Source: Umbribacter vaginalis
GTDB lineage: Bacteria; Actinomycetota; Coriobacteriia; Coriobacteriales; Eggerthellaceae
DNA: 64,000 nt
Reading direction: 5' to 3'
Assembly (NCBI GenBank): GCA_001552935.1
Contig: KQ959705.1
Span: forward strand, 8,813-72,812
Shown here: positions 1 to 8,517 of the stretch, piece after piece
Layout of the letters: every line of letters begins with the position of its first letter
Position numbering within the stretch: the stretch's first letter is position 1
The notes under the pieces: model-generated
Databases searched by the model: none
What the model saw: the letters and a program-made list of their open reading frames with translations, nothing else
Told to the model about the DNA's origin: nothing
Position numbers and translations under genes: made by a program

Positions 1-299
1 AGACCCTGTTCAAGCTCTTCAAAAACATCATCTATAGGATAACTATCACCTTGAACTGCCTGATCATAGCCTTTAGCCATCAGCGCATTAAACGTTTTCT
101 CATCCATATCATCTTGTGCCGGAAGCGACTTTGGAATAGTAAGCGAAAACGGAATACCCTTATTAAGAATGATTTGACGGTAAAACATGTCAATAGCTGT
201 AGCTCTAGGAACTCCAATCGTTGCTAAAATCTGCTCAGCCTGCTGCTTAATATTTTCTTGTATTCTCACATTCACATTCGCTGTTTTAGTAACTGCCAT
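1..299 (-). CDS. RelB/DinJ-family antitoxin (partial, cut by window edge)
   Basis: The reading frame starts at an ATG at 299 behind a GGAGG ribosome site and runs off the left edge after about 99 codons without a stop. The product begins MAVTKTANVNVRIQENIKQQ and continues with an IGVPRATAIDMFYRQI segment. This is the ribbon-helix-helix layout of RelB/DinJ antitoxins, which bind their own operator through the N-terminal strand and neutralise a RelE/YafQ mRNA interferase through the C-terminal tail. The acidic tail (DDMDEKTFNALMAKG) fits. The partner toxin would lie just outside the window. Family call is by motif; the exact subfamily is uncertain. Confidence 0.8.
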   Translation of the reverse strand, partial: MAVTKTANVNVRIQENIKQQAEQILATIGVPRATAIDMFYRQIILNKGIPFSLTIPKSLPAQDDMDEKTFNALMAKGYDQAVQGDSYPIDDVFEELEQG

Positions 300-321
300 A
301 TCAATCAACCTCCATGCGCAT

Positions 322-355
322 ATCATAATTTATTGTGTCGCATATTGCAACACAA
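322..355 (-). promoter_or_regulatory. Promoter and palindromic operator of the RelB/DinJ gene
   Basis: On the minus strand a -35 TTGCAA (345-350) and a -10 TATGAT (322-327) are separated by 17 bp. They overlap a near-perfect 23-bp dyad (333-355) with arms TTGTGT and ACACAA around GCATATTGC. A dyad over the -35 of an antitoxin gene is the usual site of antitoxin autoregulation. Confidence 0.6.
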
Positions 356-421
356 TTGCACGAATGGGATTTTTCGACTGTCACACACGCTTTTCGTGTT
401 CGCATTCCTGCATCTTATGGT

Positions 422-535
422 ACGGTCAAGTGCCATGATAGTGGGGAAGACCCGCCTATTTTTTTTGAGTTTGAACATAAAAATAGCAGATAAAGGGAAG
501 GAAATGAATTTACACCAAAGTTAAGACTTGACCGT
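422..535. repeat. 10-bp inverted repeats flanking a 94-bp gene-free stretch
   Basis: ACGGTCAAGT at 422-431 is the exact reverse complement of ACTTGACCGT at 526-535, which abuts the stop codon of the ABC-F gene. Between them is AT-rich sequence with a run of eight T. It may be a remnant of a small element or a long-loop structure; no coding potential was recognised. Confidence 0.4.
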
Positions 536-1975
536 CTAAACCTCATTTTCCTCATTATATTGCTGCAAATTACTTTCAAAACTAGTAATCTTTTCATTCT
601 CGATAAGTAACAAAGAATCCGCTACATTATTGATAAAGGACACATCATGCGTCACGAAAAGCAAGGGTCTGTCGTAGCCTTGAAGCAGCTCTTCTAAGGC
701 TTCTATGGCACGAATATCTAAAAAGTTAGTTGGCTCATCCATCACCAAATAATTAAAGTTACCTGTTAGAAGCTTCGCCAATTTCACCTTGGCTTTTTCA
801 CCATCACTAAGCACATTTACTTGCTTGAACACATCATTTGTTTTGAAACCTAGACGAGCCAAGATGATTCTCGTTATTGACTGGTCATAGATTGAATAAG
901 GTAATACGTTGTCTAGAATCGTTTTTGTATAGTCGAGTGTTTCTCCTAGCTGACTATAGTAACCAATTCGTAAATTCGGATGTGTCCACGTTTCACCGTT
1001 AAGAATCATGTTGAGCAAAGTGGTTTTCCCTGAACCGTTGTCACCTAATAAGGCAACTTTATTTGTATTGTCTATCGTAAAATTGACATTTTTAAAAATC
1101 ACCTTGCTATCAAAGCTCTTATTGAGATTTTCTGCCCTGATGAGTACCTTGGAATGAATTTTTTCTCGCTCGTCCATATTGAGCTTGATGGCTGCATTTT
1201 GATATGGCTTACTCTTCACCTCTAGTTGATTTACTCTTTCTAAAGTGGCTTTTACCTGCTTGTCGAGCTTCTTCTTATTTTGTTGCCCACCCATTTTATG
1301 CAACCTAGCTTCTGAGTTACCCATCCTTTTGGGTGTGGTTTTTACTTTTGCTGACTGATATTTTATTGCATTTGCAACCTGTAAAAGACGCTTCTTTTCT
1401 TTTACATAACTCTCATATTCCCTCTCAGCACACTTATACCTCTTTTCTCTTTCGCATAGGTAAAACGAATAATCACCGCTATAAACCTCAATTTTCCCAT
1501 TGACCAATTCGAAAATTTTCGTACAGGTTTGATTAATAAAATCTCGATCATGGGAAACAAGAATAAAACCCTTATTGCGAGAATAGAGCCGTTTAGTTAA
1601 TAGCTTTCTTTGTTTAATGTCTAAATGTGATGTAGGCTCGTCAATAAGCAAAAATGCTTTATTATCAACTAAAAGGTGCTCCAGTTTCAATTTTTGCTGC
1701 TCGCCTGGACTACTACAATGCTGCTGAAAACGACGCTGATATATAAAACCGAGTTCATCTTCTAAATTGTTGAGCAAATAACTAATCTCGTTGTTCGTTT
1801 GAACTCGCCCCGCGTAGTCAGTATCAAGACTTGAAAGTATGCGTAAAAAGGTGGTTTTGCCTGTGCCGTTATCACCAATTAAACCAACCTTGTCACAAGC
1901 ACCAATAGATAGATGATCAATCGCGAATAAAGTTCTTGCACCTACAACTTTTGTTAAATCATCAATACGTATCAT
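536..1975 (-). CDS. ABC-F antibiotic-resistance (ribosome protection) ATPase
   Basis: A 479-residue soluble protein with two ATP-binding cassettes and no membrane segments. The first Walker A is GDNGTGKTT (residues 34-42) with Walker B LLIDEPTSHLD. The second cassette has GDNGSGKTT, signature LSDGEKAKVKL and VMDEPTNFLD. A charged linker rich in Lys/Glu (KEKKRLLQVANAIKYQ) joins them, as in the Vga/Lsa/Msr branch of ABC-F proteins, which dislodge macrolides, lincosamides, streptogramins or pleuromutilins from the ribosome. Drug range cannot be read from sequence. The first signature is altered (SPGEQQKLKL). An AAGGAG ribosome site and a short leader ORF lie upstream, supporting attenuation control. 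AT-rich; likely element cargo. Confidence 0.88.
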   Translation of the reverse strand: MIRIDDLTKVVGARTLFAIDHLSIGACDKVGLIGDNGTGKTTFLRILSSLDTDYAGRVQTNNEISYLLNNLEDELGFIYQRRFQQHCSSPGEQQKLKLEHLLVDNKAFLLIDEPTSHLDIKQRKLLTKRLYSRNKGFILVSHDRDFINQTCTKIFELVNGKIEVYSGDYSFYLCEREKRYKCAEREYESYVKEKKRLLQVANAIKYQSAKVKTTPKRMGNSEARLHKMGGQQNKKKLDKQVKATLERVNQLEVKSKPYQNAAIKLNMDEREKIHSKVLIRAENLNKSFDSKVIFKNVNFTIDNTNKVALLGDNGSGKTTLLNMILNGETWTHPNLRIGYYSQLGETLDYTKTILDNVLPYSIYDQSITRIILARLGFKTNDVFKQVNVLSDGEKAKVKLAKLLTGNFNYLVMDEPTNFLDIRAIEALEELLQGYDRPLLFVTHDVSFINNVADSLLLIENEKITSFESNLQQYNEENEV

Positions 1976-1995
1976 AAATTCTCCTTGAAAATACC

Positions 1996-2013
1996 GAGAG
2001 GATTTAACCTCTC
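1996..2013 (-). promoter_or_regulatory. Hairpin between leader ORF and ABC-F start
   Basis: A perfect dyad, GAGAGG ATTTAA CCTCTC, sits between the leader-peptide stop (2018) and the AAGGAG ribosome site of the ABC-F gene (1981-1986). Its position suits an attenuator whose folding depends on ribosome stalling over the leader. No strong T-run follows, so translational control is at least as likely as transcription termination. Confidence 0.55.
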
Positions 2014-2017
2014 TACA

Positions 2018-2047
2018 TTAGTTAGAACAGGATTTATTAATTACCAT
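2018..2047 (-). CDS. Nine-residue regulatory leader peptide of the ABC-F gene
   Basis: An ATG at 2047 follows a strong GGAGG (2057-2061) with 9-nt spacing and opens a 9-codon frame, MVINKSCSN, ending TAA at 2018. It lies directly before a hairpin and the ABC-F ribosome site. Short leader ORFs of this kind sense ribosome-targeting drugs by stalling. The call rests on position, ribosome site and hairpin; the peptide was not matched to a known leader. Confidence 0.6.
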   Translation of the reverse strand: MVINKSCSN

Positions 2048-2148
2048 CTTTTGATACCTCCGAAAATAATTGTCACTATCATACCATGTCTTCATATATA
2101 ACTTAGTACCTCAAGCAACTTAACTATCTTCTTACTTATTTAACAAAG

Positions 2149-2399
2149 CTGGGTGCAAAGTGTGTGCACCTTTTAACGTTAACATCCTGTGCACTCGACC
2201 CTAGAGCGTCGATATCTTCCCTCATACAGAAAAATCGCGCTCAAAAACCGCAAGAATCCAGCCTAAAGCCGCCGCACGCTAAACCTTTTAACGATAGCCT
2301 TCGCAAACCCCTGCTACACAAAGCCTTCAATACACCCACCTATTAAGCCCGTGACATCAATACAACACTCTCAACCCCTATGGTTATGGGGAACATATC
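2149..2399. repeat. Left copy of 251-bp direct repeat (att-like junction)
   Basis: This segment aligns along its whole length with 4220-4470 (roughly 80% by eye), starting CTGGGTGCAA in both. Its right end, read on the minus strand, encodes VESVVLMSRA then a stop, matching the C-terminus of the methyltransferase at 4411-6312. It is therefore a displaced copy of that gene's 3' end plus its downstream flank, the kind of scar left by site-specific integration. Confidence 0.75.
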
Positions 2400-2454
2400 C
2401 ACGCTCGTAGATGGAAACATATCAAAGATTGGCTCTCGTTTGTAGGAACATATC
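2390..2454. repeat. Three short repeats related to the methyltransferase 3' end
   Basis: GGAACATATC (2390-2399), GGAAACATATC (2413-2423) and GGAACATATC (2445-2454) recur at spacings of 23 and 32 bp. The same motif, GGAAACATGTC, occurs once in the intact methyltransferase gene at 4460-4470, where it encodes DMFP. The repeats look like successive junction remnants. Confidence 0.55.
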
Positions 2455-2462
2455 GACTGTAA

Positions 2463-2957
<495 letters not shown>

Positions 2958-2978
2958 ATTTTCATTATAATTTCTTTT

Positions 2979-3230
2979 TTAAACTTTGTCCTTTAGCTTC
3001 AAATTCCTTGAATAATGCTTACTGGTTATTATTTCTTTAATTTCTTTGAGCGGGAATTCCAGAGCTTTAAACAGCAAAATGGATTGTAGTACCTTTAGAT
3101 CCTCATCACCATACAACCTATATCCTGACTCCGAATAAGCGGACGGTTTTAACAAACCGATTTTGTCGTAATACTGAAGAGTACGAATACTAATTCCTGC
3201 TATCTTGCTGACTTCATTCACTGTTTTCAC
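2979..3230 (-). CDS. MerR-family regulator lacking an effector domain
   Basis: Starts at a GTG behind a strong AAGGAGGTGA site. The 83 residues hold a typical MerR winged helix-turn-helix (VNEVSKIAGISIRTLQYYDKIGLLKPS, then SGYRLYGDEDL) and the first part of the connecting helix (FPLKEIKEII). The frame then stops at ...LKLKDKV. Family members of this type run well beyond 100 residues with a dimerisation helix and effector region, which is missing here. Another frame after the stop reads LKKKL, reminiscent of the lost helix, so a frameshift is possible. Cotranscribed with the metallochaperone gene. Sensed metal or drug unknown. Confidence 0.75.
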   Translation of the reverse strand: MKTVNEVSKIAGISIRTLQYYDKIGLLKPSAYSESGYRLYGDEDLKVLQSILLFKALEFPLKEIKEIITSKHYSRNLKLKDKV

Positions 3231-3254
3231 TATCTCACCTCCTTCCTTATCACC

Positions 3255-3285
3255 AGAATAAAGTATTACGCAACGTCATAGTCAA
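3255..3285 (-). promoter_or_regulatory. MerR-type promoter with 19-bp spacer and operator dyad
   Basis: On the minus strand TTGACT (3280-3285) and TATTCT (3255-3260) are 19 bp apart, the long spacing typical of MerR-activated promoters. The spacer holds a dyad at 3262-3282 with arms ACTATGACG and CGTAATACT (7 of 9 positions symmetric). The regulator probably controls its own operon from here. Confidence 0.7.
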
Positions 3286-3438
3286 GTATTTTTTGCAAGC
3301 ATTTTTTGCTAGCGTTGCCGTCTAATGCTCAACCTAAGACTGTTGTATTTATACAGCCTCAATCGGCAAACCATGAGTTTCTATTGACACCTGTCACATC
3401 TTTTCTGAGTTAATAGTTATGACGTAGATTTGAAATAC

Positions 3439-3473
3439 TTAGGATTGATTAATCCTAAAATATAGGGTATAAT
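3439..3473 (+). promoter_or_regulatory. Promoter/operator of the Phd-Doc operon
   Basis: A perfect dyad TTAGGATT GATT AATCCTAA occupies 3439-3458. It overlaps a -35 TTGATT (3445-3450), placed 17 bp from a consensus -10 TATAAT (3468-3473). The dyad covers the polymerase site, as expected for antitoxin autorepression. Confidence 0.72.
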
Positions 3474-3496
3474 CTTCTTAAAAGGAGGCTATCGTT

Positions 3497-3739
3497 ATGA
3501 ATGTAAATACAGATACGCTGATTTCAATTTCTGAAGCCAATCAAAACTTCTCAAAGGTTGCTCGTCTTGTCGATAAATACGGCTCAGCTGTAATACTAAA
3601 AAACAACTCTCCGCGCTATGTGATTTTAGAGTTCCCTAAAGCCGAAGAGGTTTCTGCTCCAGCTGATAATGAGGTCATGGCTTTATCCGACATGTTCATC
3701 AAAAAGAACAAAAAAGTCTATGAAGAATTAGCTAAATGA
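3497..3739 (+). CDS. phd: Phd/YefM-family antitoxin
   Basis: An 80-residue protein with an AAAGGAGG ribosome site. The N-terminal ISISEANQNFSKVARLVDKYGSAVILKNN segment is the DNA-binding Phd/YefM fold, followed by RYVILEF and an acidic, probably disordered tail that would wrap the toxin. It overlaps the toxin start by four bases (ATGA), so the pair is translationally coupled. Its operator dyad lies immediately upstream. Serves to neutralise Doc and repress the operon; it also helps maintain the mobile segment. Confidence 0.87.
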   Translation: MNVNTDTLISISEANQNFSKVARLVDKYGSAVILKNNSPRYVILEFPKAEEVSAPADNEVMALSDMFIKKNKKVYEELAK

Positions 3740-4113
3740 AGTATTTAACTCAAGATCAAGTAGTTAGACTTCATCAAGCTCTGATTGAAACAAGTGGTGG
3801 CTCGTTAGGTATTCGTGATGAGGGAATGCTCAACTCTGCGATAAAAACTCCACTACAAACTTTTGATAAAAGCGAACTTTTTCCTTCACTACTGGATAAA
3901 GCTACACGGCTAGCCTTTGGTTTGATCAAAAACCACCCTTTTATTGATGGCAATAAGCGTATTGGCACCCACGCCATGCTAATCTTTCTGGCTCTAAATG
4001 GCATCACGCTTTCTTACAATGATGAAGATTTGATCGATATCATCCTCAAAGTCGCATCTAATCAAGCCAATGAAAGCGATCTTTATCAGTGGATAGAAAA
4101 CCACCAAGAATAA
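3736..4113 (+). CDS. doc: Doc (Fic-fold) toxin
   Basis: A 125-residue protein of normal Doc length. The Fic motif HPFIDGNKR begins at H67, matching the active-site histidine of phage P1 Doc, which phosphorylates elongation factor Tu and halts translation. The flanking sequence (LTQDQVVRLHQALIE..., GIRDEGMLNSAI) is typical of the family. All motif residues are present, so the toxin looks functional. Encoded directly after Phd with a four-base overlap. A stem with arms AATGC and GCATT followed by six T lies just after the stop (4112-4139) and could end the transcript. Confidence 0.88.
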   Translation: MKYLTQDQVVRLHQALIETSGGSLGIRDEGMLNSAIKTPLQTFDKSELFPSLLDKATRLAFGLIKNHPFIDGNKRIGTHAMLIFLALNGITLSYNDEDLIDIILKVASNQANESDLYQWIENHQE

Positions 4114-4219
4114 TGCCCCCTCATTCGAGAGCATTTTTTACAACTTGTCAAAGTCTGCCTGACCTGCAAAGCCTATCTTTTGTTTTACCTTCCGAGCTGT
4201 ATTTTCCCACTTCACCACC

Positions 4220-4470
4220 CTGGGTGCAAGGTGGGTGCACTTTTTAACGTTAACATCCTGTGCGCTCAACCCTAAAGCGTAGACATGTTCCCTCAAACAG
4301 CCAAACTGCGCTCAAAAACCGCAAGAACCCAGCTTAAAGCTGCTTCGCATTAAACCTTTTAACGATAGCCCTCGCTAAACCCTGCTACATAAGGGCAAAC
4401 TTGCACCCACCTAATCAGCCCTTGACATCAACACAACACTCTCGACGTGAGGAGTGTGGGGAAACATGTC
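4220..4470. repeat. Right copy of 251-bp direct repeat (att-like junction at rlmD 3' end)
   Basis: This is the partner of 2149-2399 and includes the last 20 codons of the intact methyltransferase gene. Within it GGTGGGTGCA (4230-4239) and its exact reverse complement TGCACCCACC (4402-4411) face each other; the right arm touches the methyltransferase stop codon. The segment between them (about 160 bp) has no recognisable gene. Confidence 0.72.
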
Positions 4471-6312
4471 AACTGGTGTTATGTCGGTGGCAGTGTAGCC
4501 AAACTCCTGAAACTGCAGGATATCGCGCACCATCGTTTTTGGGTTGCATGAGATGTACACAATCAGGCGTGGCTGCAAATGCGCTGCTCCCTCGATGAAT
4601 TCAGGAGTTGAGCCACTGCGCGGAGGATCCATAATAATGCAGTCGAAGGGACGTGTGGCGTTCGTGTCGTTTTTGGTGGTGAACTGGGAAAATGCGTAAT
4701 GCTTGCGGGTGCTGCTGCTGGAGGTGTGATCATCAGTACTTCCAGCAGGACACGCTTCTGCACCATCAACAATATCCCGAACAGGCACATCTGCACCATC
4801 AACAACATCCCGAACAGGCACATCTTCGATAGGAGCCACAAATTCCTGCGTACTCGCTAGCATGTCCGCGTGCAGTTCGTGCATGAACTGTGTGGCATCG
4901 GCGCAGATAAACGAGCAGCGTTTCTTCACGTGATTGGCTTGCGCGTTTTTGCGAGCGCACTCAATTGACTGTTCCACCTGGTCAACGCCAAGAACGTGCG
5001 CGTGGGGAAGGTGTTTTGCAACGCACACGGAAATGGTGCCACATCCGCAGTAGGCGTCAAGGACGGAGATGCTGTTCGCGGAGCGCGTTTCGGAATTGAA
5101 CGTGACGGAAGGCTGCATGTTAAGGGTTCGCATCTCGGGTTGCGGTGTGTCGAGAGTTTGCATCTCGGTTTGCTGCGCGTTGAACTGGGGCGCTGCGGGT
5201 TTCTGCACATCGAGTTTCGGCGCTGCGGGTTTCTGCACATCGAGCTTCTGTAGAGCACGTATTGCGCACAAATACAGGCGCTCTGTTTGCGCTGGGTTCG
5301 TTTGGAAAAACGTGGTTGCACCAATCGAAAATTGCGCTCCCAGCAGCGTGTCTTTCACGAACCCCGACCCGAACAGCACGCGGTTCGTGCTTGAGAGCAC
5401 CGCGTTTGTGCGGCGTGTGTTGATGTTTTGCACAATGCTGCAAATGGCGGGGAAGCGCTTCAAAATCCTGCTGATAAGCGCTTTTCGTTGCGGAATGTGC
5501 GCGCCATTGGTTACCAGCACACACAAAATGCTGCCGTCATGCTTGCTGATGCGCAACAGCGCGTGGCGAAGCAGGCCGGTATGCTTGTCTTCGTCATAGG
5601 CGGAAATTCCCAGTTCAGAAGCTGTTTTTGCGAGGTAATTCAGAAGTTGGCGCCCCACATGCGGCTCGGATGGGCAGTTAAAACACGGAACAATGGTGTG
5701 CGTGCCTGGCATATAAAAACCGCAGGCTATGTGGGCACATTCACGGCGCGTTGGCTTGCGCTGCGCTGCCGTTTGCGCTGCATTGCGCCTTGGCTGCGTG
5801 CGTTGCGTTTTCGCTGGTAAAGGTGCAAAAGGCGTCACAATTTTATGGCGAAACGCGCGCGGATTGTCGCTATCCATGGGAACAATCGCATGCAGTGTCG
5901 GCGCCGGAAATGGCGTATCGTTTAACGGTTCAAGCAGCTGTTTTAGAGCATTTTGTTTGCGCTCGAGCTGCTGATCATAGGGAACATCTATCCACTCGCA
6001 TCCGCAATACAGCTTTGCACTGCGGTTATAGGAACTGCTGTTGGCTTGCTGTTGCGTTAATGGTGAACGCAGCGCAGTGATACGGTTATGGGAGTGGAGT
6101 TCGGAATTGCGCTGTGTAGATGTGGAACGCGGTTTTGCACTGCGCTTGTGAGAACAACCGTTAGACGCTTGCTGGTTTGGATTGGCGTTTGACGTTACGC
6201 CGCGTTTATGGTCGCTTGCGGGCGCTTTCTGCACTGGCTCGTAATATGCCTTTAAACTGCGGTTATTGTGGCGTTTTGTGGACGTGTGGCGCTTTGTGGT
6301 GGTGCTCATCAT
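4411..6312 (-). CDS. rlmD: RlmD/RumA-type 23S rRNA (uracil-5-)-methyltransferase with low-complexity insertions
   Basis: A 633-residue protein, against about 430-460 for the usual enzyme, which methylates a uracil of 23S rRNA using S-adenosylmethionine. Recognisable parts are the cysteine region (YCGCEWIDVPYDQQLERKQ, about 102-120), the SAM loop LDAYCGCGTISV (about 418), MDPPRSG (561) and the catalytic-cysteine motif YISCNPKTM (C589). Extra material consists of an Arg/Ser/Asn-rich N-terminal extension of about 100 residues and two insertions (about 357-414, with LDVQKPAAP twice; about 484-552, with an 11-residue DVPVRD repeat twice). The true start may be further in, since the ribosome site at 6312 is weak. 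Its 3' end serves as an integration site for flanking elements. Confidence 0.83.
   Translation of the reverse strand: MMSTTTKRHTSTKRHNNRSLKAYYEPVQKAPASDHKRGVTSNANPNQQASNGCSHKRSAKPRSTSTQRNSELHSHNRITALRSPLTQQQANSSSYNRSAKLYCGCEWIDVPYDQQLERKQNALKQLLEPLNDTPFPAPTLHAIVPMDSDNPRAFRHKIVTPFAPLPAKTQRTQPRRNAAQTAAQRKPTRRECAHIACGFYMPGTHTIVPCFNCPSEPHVGRQLLNYLAKTASELGISAYDEDKHTGLLRHALLRISKHDGSILCVLVTNGAHIPQRKALISRILKRFPAICSIVQNINTRRTNAVLSSTNRVLFGSGFVKDTLLGAQFSIGATTFFQTNPAQTERLYLCAIRALQKLDVQKPAAPKLDVQKPAAPQFNAQQTEMQTLDTPQPEMRTLNMQPSVTFNSETRSANSISVLDAYCGCGTISVCVAKHLPHAHVLGVDQVEQSIECARKNAQANHVKKRCSFICADATQFMHELHADMLASTQEFVAPIEDVPVRDVVDGADVPVRDIVDGAEACPAGSTDDHTSSSSTRKHYAFSQFTTKNDTNATRPFDCIIMDPPRSGSTPEFIEGAAHLQPRLIVYISCNPKTMVRDILQFQEFGYTATDITPVDMFPHTPHVESVVLMSRAD
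4759..4824 (-). repeat. In-frame 33-bp tandem repeat inside rlmD
   Basis: Two adjacent 33-bp units encode DVPVRDVVDGA and DVPVRDIVDGA within the second insertion of the methyltransferase. The near-identity at DNA level points to recent slippage or duplication. Confidence 0.7.
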
Positions 6313-6532
6313 TTCCCAATCTGGTACCTAAAAATAAAACAATTCTGGAACTTTATTCCATATCAGATGTGCGATACGGTGTAAACGTAATGAAGAAGCC
6401 GAGCGCTTTACCTGCAAGAAACATTGCAAGCCACGCGGCCTTTTGAGGCATCGCACCGAGGCACTTCGCAAGCTTGCAACCGCGCACCGAGGCACACCGC
6501 TTCACACGTACCTTAATTGTAAGGAGTTTATC

Positions 6533-8017
6533 ATGAATGCACAACTGAAAGATACATATAACCTGTTTATCGGCGGAAAATTTGTTCCTGCGTCCGACGG
6601 CGCAACCTTTGAAACCACAAACCCCGCCACCGGCGAGCACCTGGCTTACGTTGCCGAAGCCACCAAAGAAGACGTCGACAGCGCCGTGAAAGCTGCGTGG
6701 CGTGCGTTCCCCGCGTGGAAAAACACCTCCGTTGCACAGCGCAGCGCCATCCTGAACAAAATTGCCGACGTCATCGACGCTAACAAGGAGCGCCTTGCTA
6801 CCATCGAAACGCTCGACAACGGCAAGCCCATTCGCGAAACCATGAACATCGACATTCCGCTTTCGGCCGAGCATTTTCGCTTGTTCGCCAGTGCCGTTCA
6901 AACGCAGCAAGGCTCAAATAGGCTGCTCGACGGCAATTTACTGAGCATCGTCATGCGCGAACCAATCGGCGTTGTCGGCCAAATTGTGCCGTGGAACTTC
7001 CCGTTTTTGATGGCCGCGTGGAAACTGGCGCCCGTGCTGGCGGCAGGCGACTGCACCGTGTTCAAAACCTCGTCGAGCACGCCGCTGAGCGTAATTGTGC
7101 TGATGGAGCTTATCCAAGACATTGTTCCTGCCGGTGTTATCAACATCATTTCGGGGAAGGGTTCGGGCAGCGGTCAGTTCCTGCTTGACCACCCTGGCCT
7201 GCGAAAACTTGCGTTCACGGGTTCAACCAGCGTTGGCTACAACGTAGCGCGCGCGGCAGCCGACAAGCTTATTCCGGCAACGCTTGAGCTGGGCGGCAAG
7301 AGCGCGAACATCTTCTTCGACGATTGCAATATGGACCAGGCCATCGACGGCTTAATGCTGGGAATTTTGTTCAACCAAGGGCAAGTGTGTTGCGCTGGCT
7401 CGCGTGTGTTTGTGCAGGAAGGCATCTACGACGAGTTCGTGAAACGCGCAACGGAGCAGTTCAACCGCGTAATTCAGGGCAATCCGCTTGATCCGAAAAC
7501 GCAAATCGGCGCGCAAATTAATGAAGCGCAAATGAAGAAAATTGCGTCGTACATGGACATCGCACGCGAAGAGGGGGCTACGATTGCCGCAGGTGGCGAG
7601 CGTAATACCGAGGGCGATTTAGCGAAGGGCTGCTTCTTCAAGCCAACGCTGCTTACCAATGTAACGAACGATATGCGCGTTGCGCGTGAGGAGATTTTTG
7701 GCCCCGTAGCTGCGATTATGAAGTTCAAGACCGAGGACGAAGTGGTGAAGCTTGCCAACGATTCCGACTACGGCTTGGGCGGTGCGGTTTGGACGCGCGA
7801 TATTACGCGCGCGCTGCGTGTGTCGCGTGCCATTGAAACCGGCCGCATGTGGATAAACACCTACAACCAAGTGCCTGGTGGGGCGCCGTTTGGTGGCGTG
7901 AAGAAGTCGGGCATCGGCCGTGAAACCGACCTGTCGATTTTGGAAGCATATACGCAGGTGAAGAACATCATCATCAACCTGAGCGATGCGCCCAGCGGGT
8001 TTTATCCCGAGCACTAG
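6533..8017 (+). CDS. NAD(P)+-dependent aldehyde dehydrogenase
   Basis: A 494-residue cytosolic enzyme of standard length that oxidises aldehydes to carboxylic acids. The start at 6533 is chosen because of the AAGGAG site just upstream; an upstream in-frame start would add 30 unlikely residues. Landmarks are PWNFPFLMAAWKLAP, the Rossmann FTGSTSVG, the general base in LELGG (E252), the nucleophile in NQGQVCCAGSR (C286, 34 residues after E252 as in ALDH2), and EEIFGPV. Substrate is not evident; it lies in the lactaldehyde/acetaldehyde/betaine-aldehyde branch. The gene is GC-richer than the region to its left. It is divergent from rlmD. Confidence 0.92.
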   Translation: MNAQLKDTYNLFIGGKFVPASDGATFETTNPATGEHLAYVAEATKEDVDSAVKAAWRAFPAWKNTSVAQRSAILNKIADVIDANKERLATIETLDNGKPIRETMNIDIPLSAEHFRLFASAVQTQQGSNRLLDGNLLSIVMREPIGVVGQIVPWNFPFLMAAWKLAPVLAAGDCTVFKTSSSTPLSVIVLMELIQDIVPAGVINIISGKGSGSGQFLLDHPGLRKLAFTGSTSVGYNVARAAADKLIPATLELGGKSANIFFDDCNMDQAIDGLMLGILFNQGQVCCAGSRVFVQEGIYDEFVKRATEQFNRVIQGNPLDPKTQIGAQINEAQMKKIASYMDIAREEGATIAAGGERNTEGDLAKGCFFKPTLLTNVTNDMRVAREEIFGPVAAIMKFKTEDEVVKLANDSDYGLGGAVWTRDITRALRVSRAIETGRMWINTYNQVPGGAPFGGVKKSGIGRETDLSILEAYTQVKNIIINLSDAPSGFYPEH

Positions 8018-8517
8018 AACGCCCCACCTGCGCCAATCGCGCAAACCGCCTGCGTAAGTGCGCAAACCGCGCACAACGTGCAAAACGCGCACAACACGCA
8101 GGAAGTCGGGGAGCGCCATGTGCCGCTGATGTGGGTATCTTGTGTAGGTGTGGGTATGCTATACCAGCACATGCATGATGAGGGGAAGCGGCACGTGGCA
8201 TTCATAATCAGAGAGAGGCGAAGCGCAGCATGCACGAATCCGCAACACTATGCGGTGTGTGTGCTGCATCTTTTGTTGAGCAGCGTATGATCACGAGAAC
8301 AGATTTTACCTGGGCAGACGGCTTCTTTCTAAAATTTTTCTTGGAACGTTTGCTCGAAATTACCTGATGGGTCGCTCGTCGTTTGGCGGGGCGCTTGTGG
8401 TTTGGTTTTTAACGGGTAGATTCAGCGGGTAGAGTAGTTCTCAAAAGCGTGCTGTTCTCGATAATTAGAACCGCACATGCTGATGTTACATGCTGGCATA
8501 TGTTCACTACATAGTGC
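8018..8517. other. 500-bp intergenic region, repetitive, no gene recognised
   Basis: The first 90 bp consist of degenerate direct repeats of GCGCAAACCGC-like units. The remainder has short open frames without ribosome sites. No clear terminator hairpin was found for either flanking gene. Confidence 0.5.

Noticed and set aside
2164..2346. 60-codon plus-strand frame within the left direct repeat
   Set aside because: The matching right repeat (4220-4470) does not preserve the same protein, so it is unlikely to be coding.
5069..5599. 176-codon plus-strand frame and other long frames across rlmD
   Set aside because: Shadows of the rlmD gene on the opposite strand; no ribosome sites and Cys/Arg-rich nonsense composition.
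8078..8290. 70-codon plus-strand frame after the aldehyde dehydrogenase
   Set aside because: Lies over degenerate repeats, lacks a ribosome site and has no recognisable features.
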